Shown: positions 10,591 to 22,454, counted from the stretch's first letter. The stretch is 64,000 nucleotides of DNA from Dryococelus australis (GCA_029891345.1 CM057006.1:42011056-42075055); one strand, 5' to 3'. A program made the numbers and translations. Notes: a model not told the origin generated them from the sequence alone.

Positions 10591-12200
10591 CTAAATACTA
10601 TGCTAAGGAAGTAGCACTGGCCTGCTGGTTTGTAAATAAATCAACTAATATCCCGATGTTAAAATTGTATCTCATTTGAAACAGCTGGGCGTTTTTTAGT
10701 ACATATTTGAACATCTTTATTCCACCCGGCACGTGTTGATTGATAAATGACTGAAATAGTCGCCTATAACTCATTGTATTTATTACTGCATATGTGGTTG
10801 ATAGTATCCGTCAATATTTATAAGTGTAGGATTACACTGCAATGTAGTCGATGCCAGTTAATAAATATGTAAGATCCTAACATTAGTTGACTCCGTTTAC
10901 GGGAGTATTAACTTTTCGGTAAACTAAAAATGCGCCACAAAGTTATTTCAGTTTTAAGTCGTGTGATATCGTGTAAAATGAAATGTAGAGACCAGTCAGT
11001 CAACATTAACGCCCGTTAAGAGATTGGTTTAAATTAAGACAGCATATTTCTTCCAAGGAGCCAAAGCTGTGTTCCTTTGTGTGAATGAATAGTGTTATTG
11101 CTGGAGGCTGTGTGAAGTCTGCGAAGCTACGTTCTTTCTCGAAACGTTAGAGAGGATGTGTACACAAAGTCTGTGTTCGCAGCTCTCTTGTGTGTGTGTG
11201 TGTTTCGCGTGGCCTGATCCGAAGTTGTTTAAGGTGTTACTGGTTCGGTGAAGTATTACCACCCGCAGGAGAATTAAGTAACAAGTTCGGAGTACTACCT
11301 CTTTCCTTTCATTAACTTCTCGCGGAAGTTCCTCCCCCCCCCCCCCCCTCATCAATCTTCTCCCCCGATCCAGCCGCCTACTTCGACTTACGTAATCACA
11401 TTTGTTTTCTTTTTTGGCGCTTAAAAGTTAGTAGACAAATGTTTACTTCCTCGCGTAAAAGTCGGCTGACATTCTGCTATTCCTATTATGCGATACGCTA
11501 CGTATGTTTGACTGAATTTGATTGTAAGTAAGTAAAGATTTAAAAAATAAACCCCTTTCATTTTTTGGTGTGTTATTCTACTGATTCCTGAAGTGTTATA
11601 TTAGTAGTTTCATTTCTGACTTTTGTCTTGCGAATGGTTATTGTCGGATTATTTTTTTTTATCTAGATAAACTTAGTCGACTTGTCAGTGGGCTAGTAGG
11701 CCTACTAGTTGTATTCATAACCCATCTTGTAGTTAATTTTTTTTTATCTAGATAAACTTAGTCGACTTGTCAGTGGGCTAGTAGGCCTACTAGTTGTATC
11801 CATAACCCATCTTGTAGTTAATTTTTGTTGATGGTCAATCAATTTGTATTGGACAGTTAATCGTATATTACTATACTTAGTATAACAACTTCATTACCTA
11901 AATTAAAATATTTTAAAATCAGACCTGAAATTAACAAAAGTGGAAAAATTAATCAGCAAATTGATGGAAAGTTTAATACAGTTACATTAGTTTCCATAAA
12001 GATGTGTAATAATTGCCGTACATTTCCGAAACGTTCGTCACCGCCTGAACGAAGCGCCCATAAATTAATTGGTTTTTTTTTTTGTAAGTCTGTGGATTTT
12101 TTTAACCGTATATATTCGGCACTACAGCTTATTATATAACTGGCGCCCACCATGTGCGGTATTTGCAATTAGGAAGTAGTTATTACAGTAATAGACACAG
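10591..12200. other. No gene seen; one tandem duplication
   Basis: A C run near 11335-11348 and a short GT run near 11190 are present. Only the 85-bp duplication at 11651 is structured. Confidence 0.45.
11651..11825. repeat. Two tandem copies of an 85-bp unit
   Basis: ATCTAGATAAACTTAGTCGA occurs at 11661 and again at 11746, and the sequence between is repeated with a single visible substitution (GTATTCATAA versus GTATCCATAA). Each unit contains the palindrome TAGTAGGCCTACTA. The near-identity suggests a very recent duplication or an assembly duplication. Confidence 0.95.
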
Positions 12201-12629
12201 CGTAGTCTGTTCGCGGTTTCTTCACACCTTTTGAATCAAACCTTTGAAAAATCACCCCACGTGTGATGTGTTTATTTATATCCTAAATATGCCACGTACC
12301 ACGAGCGTTTTATACCTCTGTTAACATGAATGTATCTTATTTTTCGTTAAATTTAAGTTTTACCTGTATTTTATTTATAATTTCTAATATTTCATTCATA
12401 GTATATATGAAAACAAAAACAGTGAGAAAACGTGTGTGTGCGTGCGTGCGTGCGCGCGTGCGCGTGTTGGTAGCGCTTAGCAAGAAATTGTTCTAATGCA
12501 TAATATTATTACAACTGAGTGCGCACGAATTCGGTGCGTTGTTCTTTGGTGTTATTTTCTAGACATGGTTAAGCTTAGTTTTTATGAGGCGGAGGAATAT
12601 CCTGAAAGTAGAACCGTGAACTGATTATA
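12201..12629 (+). mobile_element. TTCACGG-clan M element
   Basis: The left end reads GTCTGTTCGCGGTTTCTTCA then CACCTTTTGAATCAAACCTT; the right end (GAACCGTGAACTGATTATA) is its shortened partner. The subterminal block ATGAGGCGGAGGAATAT near 12,585 is shared with L elements at a similar place. About 429 bp, non-coding. A GT/GC run lies inside at 12,430-12,465. Confidence 0.82.
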
Positions 12630-12671
12630 CTTGGAATTGAATGTCTTCGTGATGGACTTATCTGTGTGGAA

Positions 12672-12880
12672 TGAAGCGATGTGGCGCAGTGGTAAAACTT
12701 CGCAGTCGCCTTCGGGAGTACCTGGGTCCGATCCCTGGTCCGGCCATCCTGGATCTCAGTTCTCCGTGATGTCGCGAAACTACTCCAGGTTCCTCGCTAC
12801 AGGTTATGTGGCCGATTTCTTCCCCGCTCCCGTCTCTCTCTCTCTTTCACGACCTCGCTGTCGACGAGACGTTAGGCCTT
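12672..12880 (+). mobile_element. tRNA-derived SINE, second family
   Basis: A box TGGCGCAGTGG (12682-12692) and B-box-like GGTCCGATCC (12725-12734) sit at tRNA-like spacing. The body carries a CTCCAGGTTCCTCGC segment and ends GACGAGACGTTAGGCCTTAA, a tail type common in insect SINEs. It runs directly into the next L element, whose TA is the last TA of this tail. Confidence 0.78.
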
Positions 12881-13233
12881 AAAGGCTGTTCACGATAAAG
12901 TGAGCACTTTTGAAATCAACCTTGTAAAAAAAATCACTGCTCCTAACCTGTATATATATTTTGACGGGCGCACTGAGTGACATACGCCCAGTAAAGTAGG
13001 TAACGAGGGAGGGAAAGTAGTTCCATATATTAAAGGTCGAATAAGAAGTGTTGGGTAACCATTTGTGATAATTTAAATTATTTCTTTCTCTTTCAGGGTT
13101 TTTTTTTTTTTTTAAATTCATCAAAGTTTAAAAATGACCAGATCATGGCAATGTTAATTCTACATAAGGTGTAAGAGCACAATATCTTAAGCAGGGCTTT
13201 CAAACGTGCTCATTTGACCGTGAACAGCCTATA
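12880..13233 (+). mobile_element. TTCACGG-clan L element, slightly shortened
   Basis: Left end AAAGGCTGTTCACGATAAAG and right end CCGTGAACAGCCTATA are well preserved. The body keeps CCCAGTAAAGTAGGTAACGA and AGTGTTGGGTAACC but has lost part of the right-hand segment (the ATGAATAAAGTGATGAG block), giving 354 bp instead of about 410. Confidence 0.9.
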
Positions 13234-13547
13234 GAACCCTGTGAGTGAAACACTAATAGTCTTGCTTCGGTACTGCTGTCGTGCCATCCGCGGGCAGTTA
13301 GTGGCATGCTTACTCCCCACCATCAGTCTCGTAGCCATCGACATTCCGTCAGCTCGCAATAGATGACTCTGCAGATGAATTGTTAGACCGGCAGTTGACC
13401 ATAACTGAGCCATTTGTGTAAGCCCTTCAGTGTTTTTGTGCCGGCAGTCACTCGGCATTGCCATAGTACACGGACTGTCTCTTGCTACATTGGTAGCAAC
13501 TCGGGAATCCCAGTAGTGCAAAACTTTATTTGAGGTGTCTTGTTACC
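13234..13547 (-). other. Spacer between two L elements with an unrecognised open frame
   Basis: A minus-strand frame of 103 codons (13521-13210) fills this 314-bp interval and has balanced codon content, unlike the low-complexity frames elsewhere, though its last codons run into the L element. I do not recognise the product. It may be a fragment of an older repeat cut by the two L insertions. Confidence 0.3.
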
Positions 13548-13956
13548 TAAAGGCTGTTCGCGATCAAATGAGCACTTTTGGTATCAACCTTAGAAAAAAG
13601 TCACCGCTTCTACCTGCATATATTTTATCGGTCGCGCTGAGTGTCATGCGCCCAGTAAAGTTGGTAACGATGGAGTGAAAGTAGTTCCATCGAAAAAAAA
13701 AGTGTTAGGTAACCATTTGTGATCAATTATTTCCTTCGCTTTCAGTTTATTTTATGTATCAAAGAGTAAAAATGAGCATATTCGTAAAATATTTCCTTTT
13801 CTAATAAAATCACTGTTTCAATAGACCGTCGCACGAATAAAGTGGTGAGGTCAATGACAATGTTAATTTTACATAAGGCCGAAGAAAACGATACCTGCGT
13901 ACAATTAGATCTTAAGCAGGGCTTTCACTAGTGCTCATTTTACCGTGAACATCCTC
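13548..13956 (+). mobile_element. TTCACGG-clan L element
   Basis: TAAAGGCTGTTCGCGATCAA at the left and ATTTTACCGTGAACATCCT at the right mark the ends; the right TIR has lost its last bases. Body landmarks CCCAGTAAAGTTGGTAACGA, AGTGTTAGGTAACC and ATGTTAATTTTACATAAGG are in order. Same orientation as the copy at 12,880, about 310 bp away. Confidence 0.9.
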
Positions 13957-14037
13957 TTTTTTTTATAATCAAGTTACTGTAATTTGAAAACCATTACAAA
14001 ACAAACTTTAATATTCTGTGCAGTAACAATATGTTAG

Positions 14038-14280
14038 TATAGGCTGTTCACGGTAAAGTGAGCACTTTTGAAAGCTGTGTCATTTGGAATAATAGTCGAT
14101 AAATGAAATTTATTTTAGTCATAGACGTTAACTTTCAAGTGCTGTGCAATATCCACGCTATGTTTATTACTTACACTGGGATATTCATTTTAAAAGCTGG
14201 TTAAAGGAAAAAGAATGGCTGGAATAAAAAAAAAGTAACTGGGGCCACGAAAGTGCTCACTTTACAGTGAACAGCCTATA
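14038..14280 (+). mobile_element. TTCACGG-clan S element, complete
   Basis: Flanked by TATA on both sides with TIRs differing at one or two bases. The body has TTTATTACTTACA and the AAAGTAACTGGGGCC stretch before the right TIR. It is the fourth clan member within 2.1 kb. Confidence 0.93.
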
Positions 14281-15030
14281 CATATGTGAATATTCTACAG
14301 TTGTTACTCCACCAACTGTTTTGTAACAGTTAAACTATACTTGACGACTCGTGCCGGGGACGCTGATAGTCCTGATATGACTAGATTCTTAACGTTTGTT
14401 CGTTAATAATTTATGTATTTAGGTTAAGAATTGTTGATTAAACAAGATGAGATGTGCTGGAATCGCACGACCTGCGTGCGTTCCGAGATAAAATGTAAAT
14501 ACAGTAATTTTTCATGATTTTCTCGTAGACGATGTATGTCATGTGTCAGCTGTCGTTTCGGAGAGAAGCGACATTTGTATTTTACGACGGGCAATCCTAG
14601 GTATCGTCAGAGACAAACAGGTTATTTTACTGGCGTTTGAAAAGACTTAGGTTTAACGTGAAGAAATGTAGCGAGAAAATAATCCGCCTTGGTATGCATG
14701 TTATTGTGTATAAATGTGTGAGACTGTGTGACATACGCAGCGAATTATTTGCGTTGCCCAGAATAGCGCCATAAAATGATGGGTGTACGACGTGTAGACC
14801 TCGTAATAGGTATAATTTCATTAAATATTAAGATACAGAATTTTCTATCACGCATGTGAGTATGAAATAGTTTTAAAAATAATATAAATGTTTTAATAGT
14901 CATTTATTTGTTAGTTTCATTTTTTTCATGTTTTGGATCTTTTCGTTTTCATGAACTCGCTCAGGAAGCGAGCCATTGAATGCAATTTTATGGAATTTCG
15001 TTCTTGTAATTCTAATTGCGTTTTTCATAA
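14281..15030. other. No gene or element seen
   Basis: AT-rich; a 64-codon minus frame at 14,627-14,821 has no recognisable motif. Confidence 0.4.
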
Positions 15031-15272
15031 TATAGGCTGTTCACGGTAAAGTGAGCACTTTTTGAGGCCCTTCCAAAAAGCACTATCCCTTAATAAATGT
15101 GTTTTATTGCTGCATCAAACATTAACTTTTGAGAGTAATAAAATGTATACACTGTGATTATTAGTCATACTGCAATGTTTACATTAAAAAGTGGCGGAAA
15201 GGTAGAAATTAATTGAATGGAAAAGTTCAATAGGACCTTAAAAAGTGCTCACTTTACCGTGAACAGCCTATT
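15031..15272 (+). mobile_element. TTCACGG-clan S element, complete
   Basis: TATAGGCTGTTCACGGTAAA at the left and TTTACCGTGAACAGCCTA at the right are essentially perfect inverted repeats. The subterminal AGGCCCTTCC/AGGACCTT places it in the same S subgroup as the copies at 7.3 and 27.1 kb. 240 bp. Confidence 0.94.
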
Positions 15273-16949
15273 GTAATTTAAAAGTACCACACCAGCAGCA
15301 GAAAGTTAAGTGTACTTTATTTGGTTCCTACCCCCCTTCCCAAAAAATTTAGACTTATAATACGATTCTCTTTGTCACTGTGTTGCCATAACTTTGTCAC
15401 TGTGTTGCCAGAGCTGTGTATGTTACGAGAGGCAATAATAACTCGGAAATAAGCACTCACGTGACGTGGTCTTAACATTAACTACGGAATGTCATGTTTG
15501 GTATGATTAAAGTGTTTCTTCGATTTCGCATCTCAGTGGTGCATGGTGCAGGGAATGGCAAAGTGAACAAGAAAGAAAAAAAAAAGTAAAGTACTTTCAA
15601 AGCTAGGTTTTGTATTTGCGGATCCTTCTCTCTCTCTCTCTCTCTCCCTCCCTCTCTCCCTCTCTCTTTCTCCCTCTCTCTCTCTCTCTACGTTCTTTAG
15701 TTTGGCACGTTTTCAGCTACTAACATAGCAGCGGTGTCTTTTTCCCTTGCGGTGGCGGATGCATCTCAAGTAGCTTGAATGAAGGACTCGCGAAGGAGGA
15801 GGAGTAATGAACTAAACGAATTTCCAGTTTCTAGGACCAATTCGCTTGGGTTTGCTCTTAGAGATGACGCAGTTCAAACACTCTCCGACGCGATCGTGTC
15901 GCCGGTTGAATTCTGTAATGGACCACGTACTCCCCCAACTTCTTGATATTATCCTCTTCGAGCCTGGACCTTAGTAATTGAGGGGGGGGGGGGGGGGGGG
16001 GGGAAATTAAGTTAATCGAAAAGTAAAAGAAAAAATTAAATTTTTTTTTCTTCTTTTTTTACATTTAAGTAATTTTGAGCTTTTGTAGTATAAAGTAGAA
16101 TTCATTGATGCTCTTGGCATCCTGCGCTGTTGCAGTGTCGCATTACACACATATTTTAACTTTTTATAGTGATATAAATTATCAGCGTCGCTAAGTTTTT
16201 ACCTTCGAATCACTAGGTTTCGGAAATGTTGGGGAAAAAAATCGTATTAAAAAAAACTTACAAGATAATGTTAGTTATTGCAAGTTATTTTACCATGCAT
16301 GCCAATTTTTTTTAATGGTATGTATAACTAGAGAAGAAGGTCGAGTTAAAAGTGTAAACACGCACTTTAATGAGTTAACATCTGATACCATTTGAAATCA
16401 TTGATACATGTTTCGCATCGCTATTATTCACTTTTGAAATTCACCATTGCTTTGATATAGTTTTAAGTTTATATTTTTATGCCAAGTGTATAACGATATT
16501 TGCAAAACATATATTTGACCAGCCTGTGTTGCCAGCTTTACCTTGCAGTACTATGGCTTTCGATTTTGCCATACCCTGTGCCTTTGTTTCATTGTACGAC
16601 TTTAAATCGATGCTCCTCTCTCTAGACACGGCAATATCTGTGCTACTTATCTCCAATGCGTTGCCTTCGGACAACTGAGTTTAATGTTCTAATACCGGCT
16701 AAGCCTTGGGCATTTGTGCATTTTCAGCCGTAATTTTAAGGTGATTTAGCACACAGACTGCCATGCCATGACGTCTCCTTGTGTAGGCCATGTCTTTAAA
16801 GCGGATTTTATTTTACAACTTCACATATACATAGTTATCTGAACCTAAGGGTCCTGGTTACCAAAAATTCATTATTTTATATTATACGAATTACCATTCA
16901 ACTTGTATACATTATGCTATTTGTAAGTAATATTTCCTTGCACGGAAAA
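15273..16949. other. No gene; microsatellite and long G run
   Basis: Contains a CT-rich microsatellite at about 15,629-15,690 and an uninterrupted run of 22 G at 15,982-16,003, among the longest G runs in the window. Otherwise AT-rich with no recognised element. Confidence 0.5.
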
Positions 16950-17212
16950 GGGGTCCACGGTGGCTGAGTGGTTAGCCTGCTCTCCTCCCACCAAGGCGAT
17001 CCGGGTTCGATCCCCGGCGGCCTGGTCACTCCGTATTCTTGCATATGGGAATCGTGCCGGACGATGACGTTGGTCGGCGGGTCTTCTCGGGGATCTCTCG
17101 TTTCCCCCGCCCCTTCATTTCTGCGCTGCTCCATTCTCATTTAAATCACCCTCATCGGCTCTCAAGACGTCGATGTTAAGAGCCGTTCAAATCTCTTCAA
17201 TCACTCACTCGC
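16950..17212 (+). mobile_element. tRNA-derived SINE (same family as 4.5 kb)
   Basis: A box TGGCTGAGTGG (16961-16971) and a consensus B box GGTTCGATCCC (from 17005) lie in a tRNA-like head. The body GGAATCGTGCCGGACGATGA, a TCTTCTCGGGGATCTC stretch and a CTCTTCAATCACTCACTC tail match the minus-strand copy at 4492-4750. The perfect B box suggests this copy is the younger of the two. Confidence 0.88.
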
Positions 17213-17365
17213 ATGGGTAATCTTCAGATCGCACAGTTTTTGCATCTTGGCATGTCAGAATCACAATTTTAGTGTTTCTGGGACGCACAGATGAAACAAA
17301 GGAAAATATTTACAAAAAAATTCAACACGGGTGACTTAACGTTAACGTCTTAATTCATTTTAAGG

Positions 17366-17656
17366 CATGTTAGTAGATTGAGCCCTAGAATACTACGATA
17401 TAATTTATTCAAAATTGCGGCGATGCAGTTGCATATGCATTTCCCACACCCCAACCTCCTGGAGGTGTTGTCTGACGGGACCCTCCCACCCCTCTGATGA
17501 TCCCCTACTGATAATGTTCGAGGGGGGAGGGGGAACCCCTCAGACTGCTATGGTACACCTCCGGAAGGTGGGGATGGGGAAAGTGCATGTGCAACTGCAT
17601 CGCCGCCATTTTGAATAAATTATATCGTAGTATTCTGGGACTCACTCTACTTACGT
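17366..17656. mobile_element. Long-hairpin (foldback) element
   Basis: The left arm GTAGATTGAGCCCTAGAATA and onward (ACGATATAATTTATTC) is the reverse complement of the right arm almost to the centre near 17,510, giving arms over 110 bp. Arms differ at about one base in ten in the outer part and more inside, where both carry an ACCTCC/GGAGGT mini-hairpin and C/G-rich runs. No coding capacity; target duplication not resolved. Confidence 0.8.
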
Positions 17657-17988
17657 TGAACATAATTTTTTTTTAGCAAAAAATATAAAATGGTACAAAT
17701 AAAAAATTCGACGATTTTCTTATTTTGAGCGATTTTTTAAAATTAGATAAACATTTCGTAGCGTGATTTTAAAATATTTCTTGGAGTAGCTCGTTGCATT
17801 TATTGGAACGTGAATTATCTCATTTTGGTTAAGTTATTTATTTGTTATTATTTCTACGTCCCATAAGTACTAAAATTGTGTATTTGAAATAGCATTATTC
17901 GAGGAAATAGTACTTTTAATTAATGTCTGCAAGTTGGACATTGTTTCGTGCGCGTTTGAAATAAATAATTTTTAGTGATCAACACCCG
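17657..17988. other. No gene or element seen
   Basis: AT-rich spacer between the hairpin element and the next S copy. Confidence 0.4.
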
Positions 17989-18233
17989 TATAGGTTATTC
18001 ATGGTAAAGTGAGCACTTTTTAAGGCACTCCCAGCAGTCATAATAACCAAAAAGTTATATTTTACTGTGGCCTCAGACTTAAACTGTTGAGAGCTATAAA
18101 ATGTTTTTCGCTGTGTTTATGAGTGACATAGTAATTTTTATGCTAATAATTGGCAAAAGGATACAAATGAGCTGAAATGAACTGCCAAGCACGACCTTAA
18201 AAAGGGATCAATGTGCTGTGATCAGACCTTTTA
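17989..18233 (+). mobile_element. TTCACGG-clan S element, decayed right end
   Basis: The left TIR TATAGGTTATTCATGGTAAA is readable, while the right TIR (AAAAAGGGATCAATGTGCTG then TGATCAGACCT) carries many substitutions. The body matches S (TAGCTATAAAATG-like centre, GAGTGACATAG). It is the most diverged S copy here. Confidence 0.8.
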
Positions 18234-18517
18234 GGGCCCTTGCACGATTGAAAACTCTAGCCTTTGACTTTACATTTCATTTCATTTGACGAAACCACCA
18301 ATGCACAGTACAATTCTTTGTAAAGTCAAAGTTCAGACATTTGTAATTTGGTTCTGCAATCTTCGCAAAAATATACATCTTATTATATAAATCGTTACAT
18401 ATATATATTATCCAGGGATGCATTTTACGTCCTTGTTTTTAAAGTAGTGTTAAGCATTAGGATGGAAATTTCGCTTCAGAACGAAAATACTCGCTTGTTT
18501 GCTTTATTCATAAGTAT

Positions 18518-19255
18518 TGTTAAATTTTTCTCATAAATCAGTGGGCTAAACCAGGTTCGTTAAGGAATGGTCTTAGTTGAATAGACGTGTTATTTGTAAT
18601 TTCCTAATTTTATTTACAATAACTATAAACGGAATTCTCTCGATCCAAATTCTTTGATAACACTTGCTGTTTACACAATTTACAATTACCTCAAAGAAAT
18701 TAATGTAATCAAATAATTAAACATCAGTCCTAATAGACAGTGTATCATACCCTATTAAATTATTTTATCAATTATGTCTCTATATTTGACTGTTCCAATA
18801 TTTACAATTAAATCCGTATTACATGTTCATTCAGTCCCACCTCAGTTATAGAGATCTCCGAGCGGCCTTCACTCGTCGGGTTTCACGCCTTCTCGTCCAC
18901 TCACGCCACAAGCACCTCGTCCGCCGTCGTCTCGCGATGTCCCGGTTACCGCACTTATGCCCGGTTGCACCAACATCTTCCCCGATCTGAGTGTTTCTTT
19001 GCGTCGAGGGTCCTAGTTCTCAGAACATTCTCGCACATCCTCTAAACTCATCGGCTTCTCCAGCAAGGTGGAGGAGAGGCTGTGACGCCAGTCAGGTCAC
19101 TGCCGCTATCAATCATTCTCCTCTCTTCCGCCCCGGTTGAGGAACGGTGTCACGAGCGGGTGTGCCTGAGGGGTGGGGAGGATCGAGGTGGGCCACTCCC
19201 CCCTCCTCTGGGGGGCCAGACTGCGCATGCATGGATCTCGCATCAGCGCGTAACA
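18518..19255 (-). mobile_element. Solo-LTR-like fossil, family TGTTA...GTAACA
   Basis: Starts TGTTAAATTTTTCTC and ends CAGCGCGTAACA; flanking GTAT and TTAT are near-identical. TTTTATTTACAAT near 18,607 gives an antisense polyadenylation signal, so the LTR reads on the minus strand with its GC-rich promoter half at the right. It shares a GTGGGCTAAACC block near the left end, a CAATATTTACAAT...CCGTATTACA block and a CTTCACTCGTCGG block with the copy at 44.5 kb. 738 bp, no internal region, so solo; moderately old. Confidence 0.65.
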
Positions 19256-21156
19256 TTATTAGTTTATTTAATTTAAACGAGCTTGGTTTATTATACCGCC
19301 TTACAATAAACAAATATTCATTCCATATAACCTGTGTTAGGTTATCGCCAAAACGTCTTCCCGACTTTGACTTTAAGGCTGTTGCCTGATTTGAAAGCAG
19401 TGAGACTTTGGCACCCAAGACTGGAAGGAAGGGTGGTGGTTTGGACTTGCGGGTGATTGGAAGCGTACTCGGAAGCCATCCCACCATGGGAATGTGTGTG
19501 TTTTCATCGCTGGTTGGACGCGCGTGAATGAGATTTTGCCATTGGTTGTGCATTTTGTGTTAAAGTTTTGGTGCTAGTATTGTGTAAATAGTACCGCGGA
19601 AGAGCCAGTAGGGAGGGATGGCTACTCCACCTCTTCAAGACGGCAGTTTCTTTAGATAAGTTTTTGAACTTTGATGTTTTCCATGACCAAATAGACTTTA
19701 AGCCCTTCTGTCATGAAGGTTAGAAAGGACCAGATGGATAGTCATGGTAGGAGTTGTTTGGACATCAGGATATTTGAAAGCAAATAATGGAGTGCATTTT
19801 TCTAAAGACGTTCTAGACAATTTTCTCGAAAAGTGATTTTTTTTAACAAGTACGTTTCAAAGTTTGTAAATGAGGTTGTAAAGAACTGCCTCTTGTGAGA
19901 AATGGTTGGGCAAGTTGATATATTACAATTTTTTGCCTTGAAAGTCACAACTAATATCAGATTACGATAATTTTGTGGAGTATTATCTTCAGGTGGCAGC
20001 AAATTCAAATGTGCATCTTTAAAAAAGGTCTTTAATGTGGTGTAATCAAGGCCAGTTGTGGTTTAATTCAATATAATCTAAATACTAGTATTTACAGTAT
20101 TTTCATATGTTTGAATAAAATGGCCTTCAGCATGTTGCTATAGTCAGGTGTAAAGAATATTTTAAATACATTCCATATTTCACACAATAATATTTTCTGG
20201 TATTAACAGATCATACATGTGGCTGAGAAAATGGCCTTCATCCTGTTGTTGAAGTCAGAGGAAAGAAAGTAATTGCATTATGGTGTCAGATATATAATGC
20301 GTTGCTTTTTATGTTTTTTGTGATGGGTCTTGTCGAGTCGAGTGTCAAGACTCTGATTTTAAGGTACAATTTCATGAAAAGAAAAGTGTTGGGGCTACCC
20401 AGTAGCCATAATTTTAGACGTTTTAAGTTGAGATTTTTCTTATCAATTATTGTACTTGAAGTAAGGGTCAAATACCCATAGTTTTATGGTTTCGTATTTA
20501 CTATATTTTGTGTGTTAGGATATTCTTTATTAATGGAATCAATGACAGAAAGTGGATTATTGAAAATAAATAAATTACTAGAATCTTTTCAATCACATTT
20601 CAGTTTCTTTGTTGTAGTCCAACTTTGACTTTGTGCCTCTTCGTTTTTATCCGCACCACTCAATCCAAGGTTGCTTAGGGCCATTGGATTGGCCTTGTTG
20701 GGCCCTCAGGACACAGAGGGCGCCACAACTTGAAGCGATAACCTAAGTGTGAGAAACGATAACGCTCAAACTCTGTATGGAGGCAAATATAGCAATTTTA
20801 TTTTCCAGTAATTTTTTATTTATTTATAACTTTTTTAAATATTTTTCCAGAAAACATGCTAGATATTAATGTTACAGAAGAATTCGATAGCAAAGAAGCA
20901 CGTATTTTTTCTGCTCAAAAAATTCCCTGGTCTTTAACAGGAACTCCAAAAAAAAAGAAAAAAACGAATTTCAGTAACGTATCTCTCTGTACCATTTTCT
21001 AACTCTTTTCAAACCAGGCAACAACGTTTCAATTTCTCGAACCCGTGAAGTCAAATGTGCCTGACTTAATCTTTGACAGTTCCATTATGCGACGCTTCAT
21101 AGGAAACAACATGTCGGAAATAAAACGTAAAGTCAAATGCTAAAGTTTCTATTGGT
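19256..21156. other. No gene seen; weak local duplication
   Basis: An AATGGCCTTCA...TTG..GTCAG segment near 20,118 recurs about 113 bp later near 20,232 in degraded form. A CA-rich element boundary or exon could not be identified. Confidence 0.4.
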
Positions 21157-21430
21157 TACACTCTAAACTTGAAACAGTGATAATTGAGCCAAATAAGTGA
21201 AAACTGTGACAATTGAGCAACTGATAATCAATGCGCGATAGCTTTTTTATATAGTGACTGAATTTCACTGATTTATTTGTGATCCCCACTGAATGTCAAA
21301 AGTTCCACTGCTTTAAATAACTTGTCTCCAGTTAATTTGCTTGATTCGCCGGTCACCGGTAATTTATCAACTGACTTTCAGTGAATGTTATTTCACTGAT
21401 TGGTATCACTTATTCGGATTCAGAGTATGA
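21157..21430 (+). repeat. Repeat H, copy 1 (MITE-like)
   Basis: Begins CACTCTAAACTTGAAACAGTG and ends near TTCGGATTCAGAGTATGA; the second copy (22,044) shows that the ends are inverted repeats (TTACACTCTA / TAGAGTGTAA). The shared body includes ATTGAGCCAAATAAG, a CTGAATTTCAC block and TTACTTGATTCGCC-type block. hAT-like ends are possible. About 274 bp. Confidence 0.7.
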
Positions 21431-22043
21431 GGGCGTTCAACCAGCAGGACTTCGTGTGTCCTTATTTTCTCTCAGTGGGTCGTCTGTAGGCCTTTAATCA
21501 CCCGATGGGCACGTGAGTGCTATTACTACAGTGTCTGATGTCATCGCAGGAGTTCCTGAGGACTAGGGTCCCCCCACCCTCGTGAAACTAAAGAAAGGGA
21601 GAGTAGTGGGACGCGATAAAGATCCCAATGTGCCGGGCGGTTGTGGGAGGGTTGCCCGTGTTCGCTCGCGACAAAGCGCGTCGACCACAGCTAGGGCTCA
21701 TCAGCGGCATTGTGATTTGTGAAAGCGACGATCGCAGTGAATCCGGCGCCAACAAAGAGCGGAGCTGGAAGATGATCCCTGAAAAGACATCTTTAAATCG
21801 TTTTGGAAGATCCCGCATTGTGGCCCGGAAATAAGACGTTGGTAACTCCGGGTACAGTGTTGTTCGGGGACCGTGGCATCGCGTCGCATCGCATGGGCGG
21901 AGCGGAAAAATTCTTCTCCTTGCAGCTTGTATGATTCTTAAAACTTCGAAATGTCCAAAGAAATCGCCCACTTGTCCGTACAAGTCTAAAAACGAAAATT
22001 CTCAACATTTTCGGATACAAAAAAATAATAAAAAAATCTTTCT
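21431..22043. other. 613-bp GC-richer segment between two H repeats
   Basis: No gene recognised. A 131-codon minus-strand frame (21,983-21,588) overlaps frames of similar length on both strands. The segment is flanked by directly repeated H copies. Confidence 0.35.
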
Positions 22044-22288
22044 GTACTCTAAACTTGTAACAGTGAGAATTGAGCCAAATAAGAGAAAACAGTGAAAATT
22101 GAGTGACTGATAATCGGTGCTAGAAAACTGATTAATACATTGGCTGAATTTCACAGATTTATTTGCGATTACCCTGAATGTCAAGAACTATACTACTACA
22201 AATCGCTTATTCCTAGTTAGTTTACTTGATTCGCCAGTCGGGAGTAGTTTATCACCGATTGATATCACTGATTCGGTCCTAGAGTGTA
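22044..22288 (+). repeat. Repeat H, copy 2 (MITE-like)
   Basis: Same orientation as copy 1. It starts TACTCTAAACTTGTAACAGTG and ends GATTCGGTCCTAGAGTGTAA, so the right end is better preserved than in copy 1. 245 bp, non-coding. Confidence 0.75.
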
Positions 22289-22454
22289 ATAAATGAACCG
22301 CGTATCACTGCAGAATTTTCCTAATTATATTGAGTTATTCCCCTTTCTGTAAGCCAAAAGCCGCATAGTTCTCGGTTAGTAGTTGCATATTAAATCTGCC
22401 AACTTATTAATGCCAATTTGAAGATAAAACTATTGTAGAGACGTTAGCCGCTGG

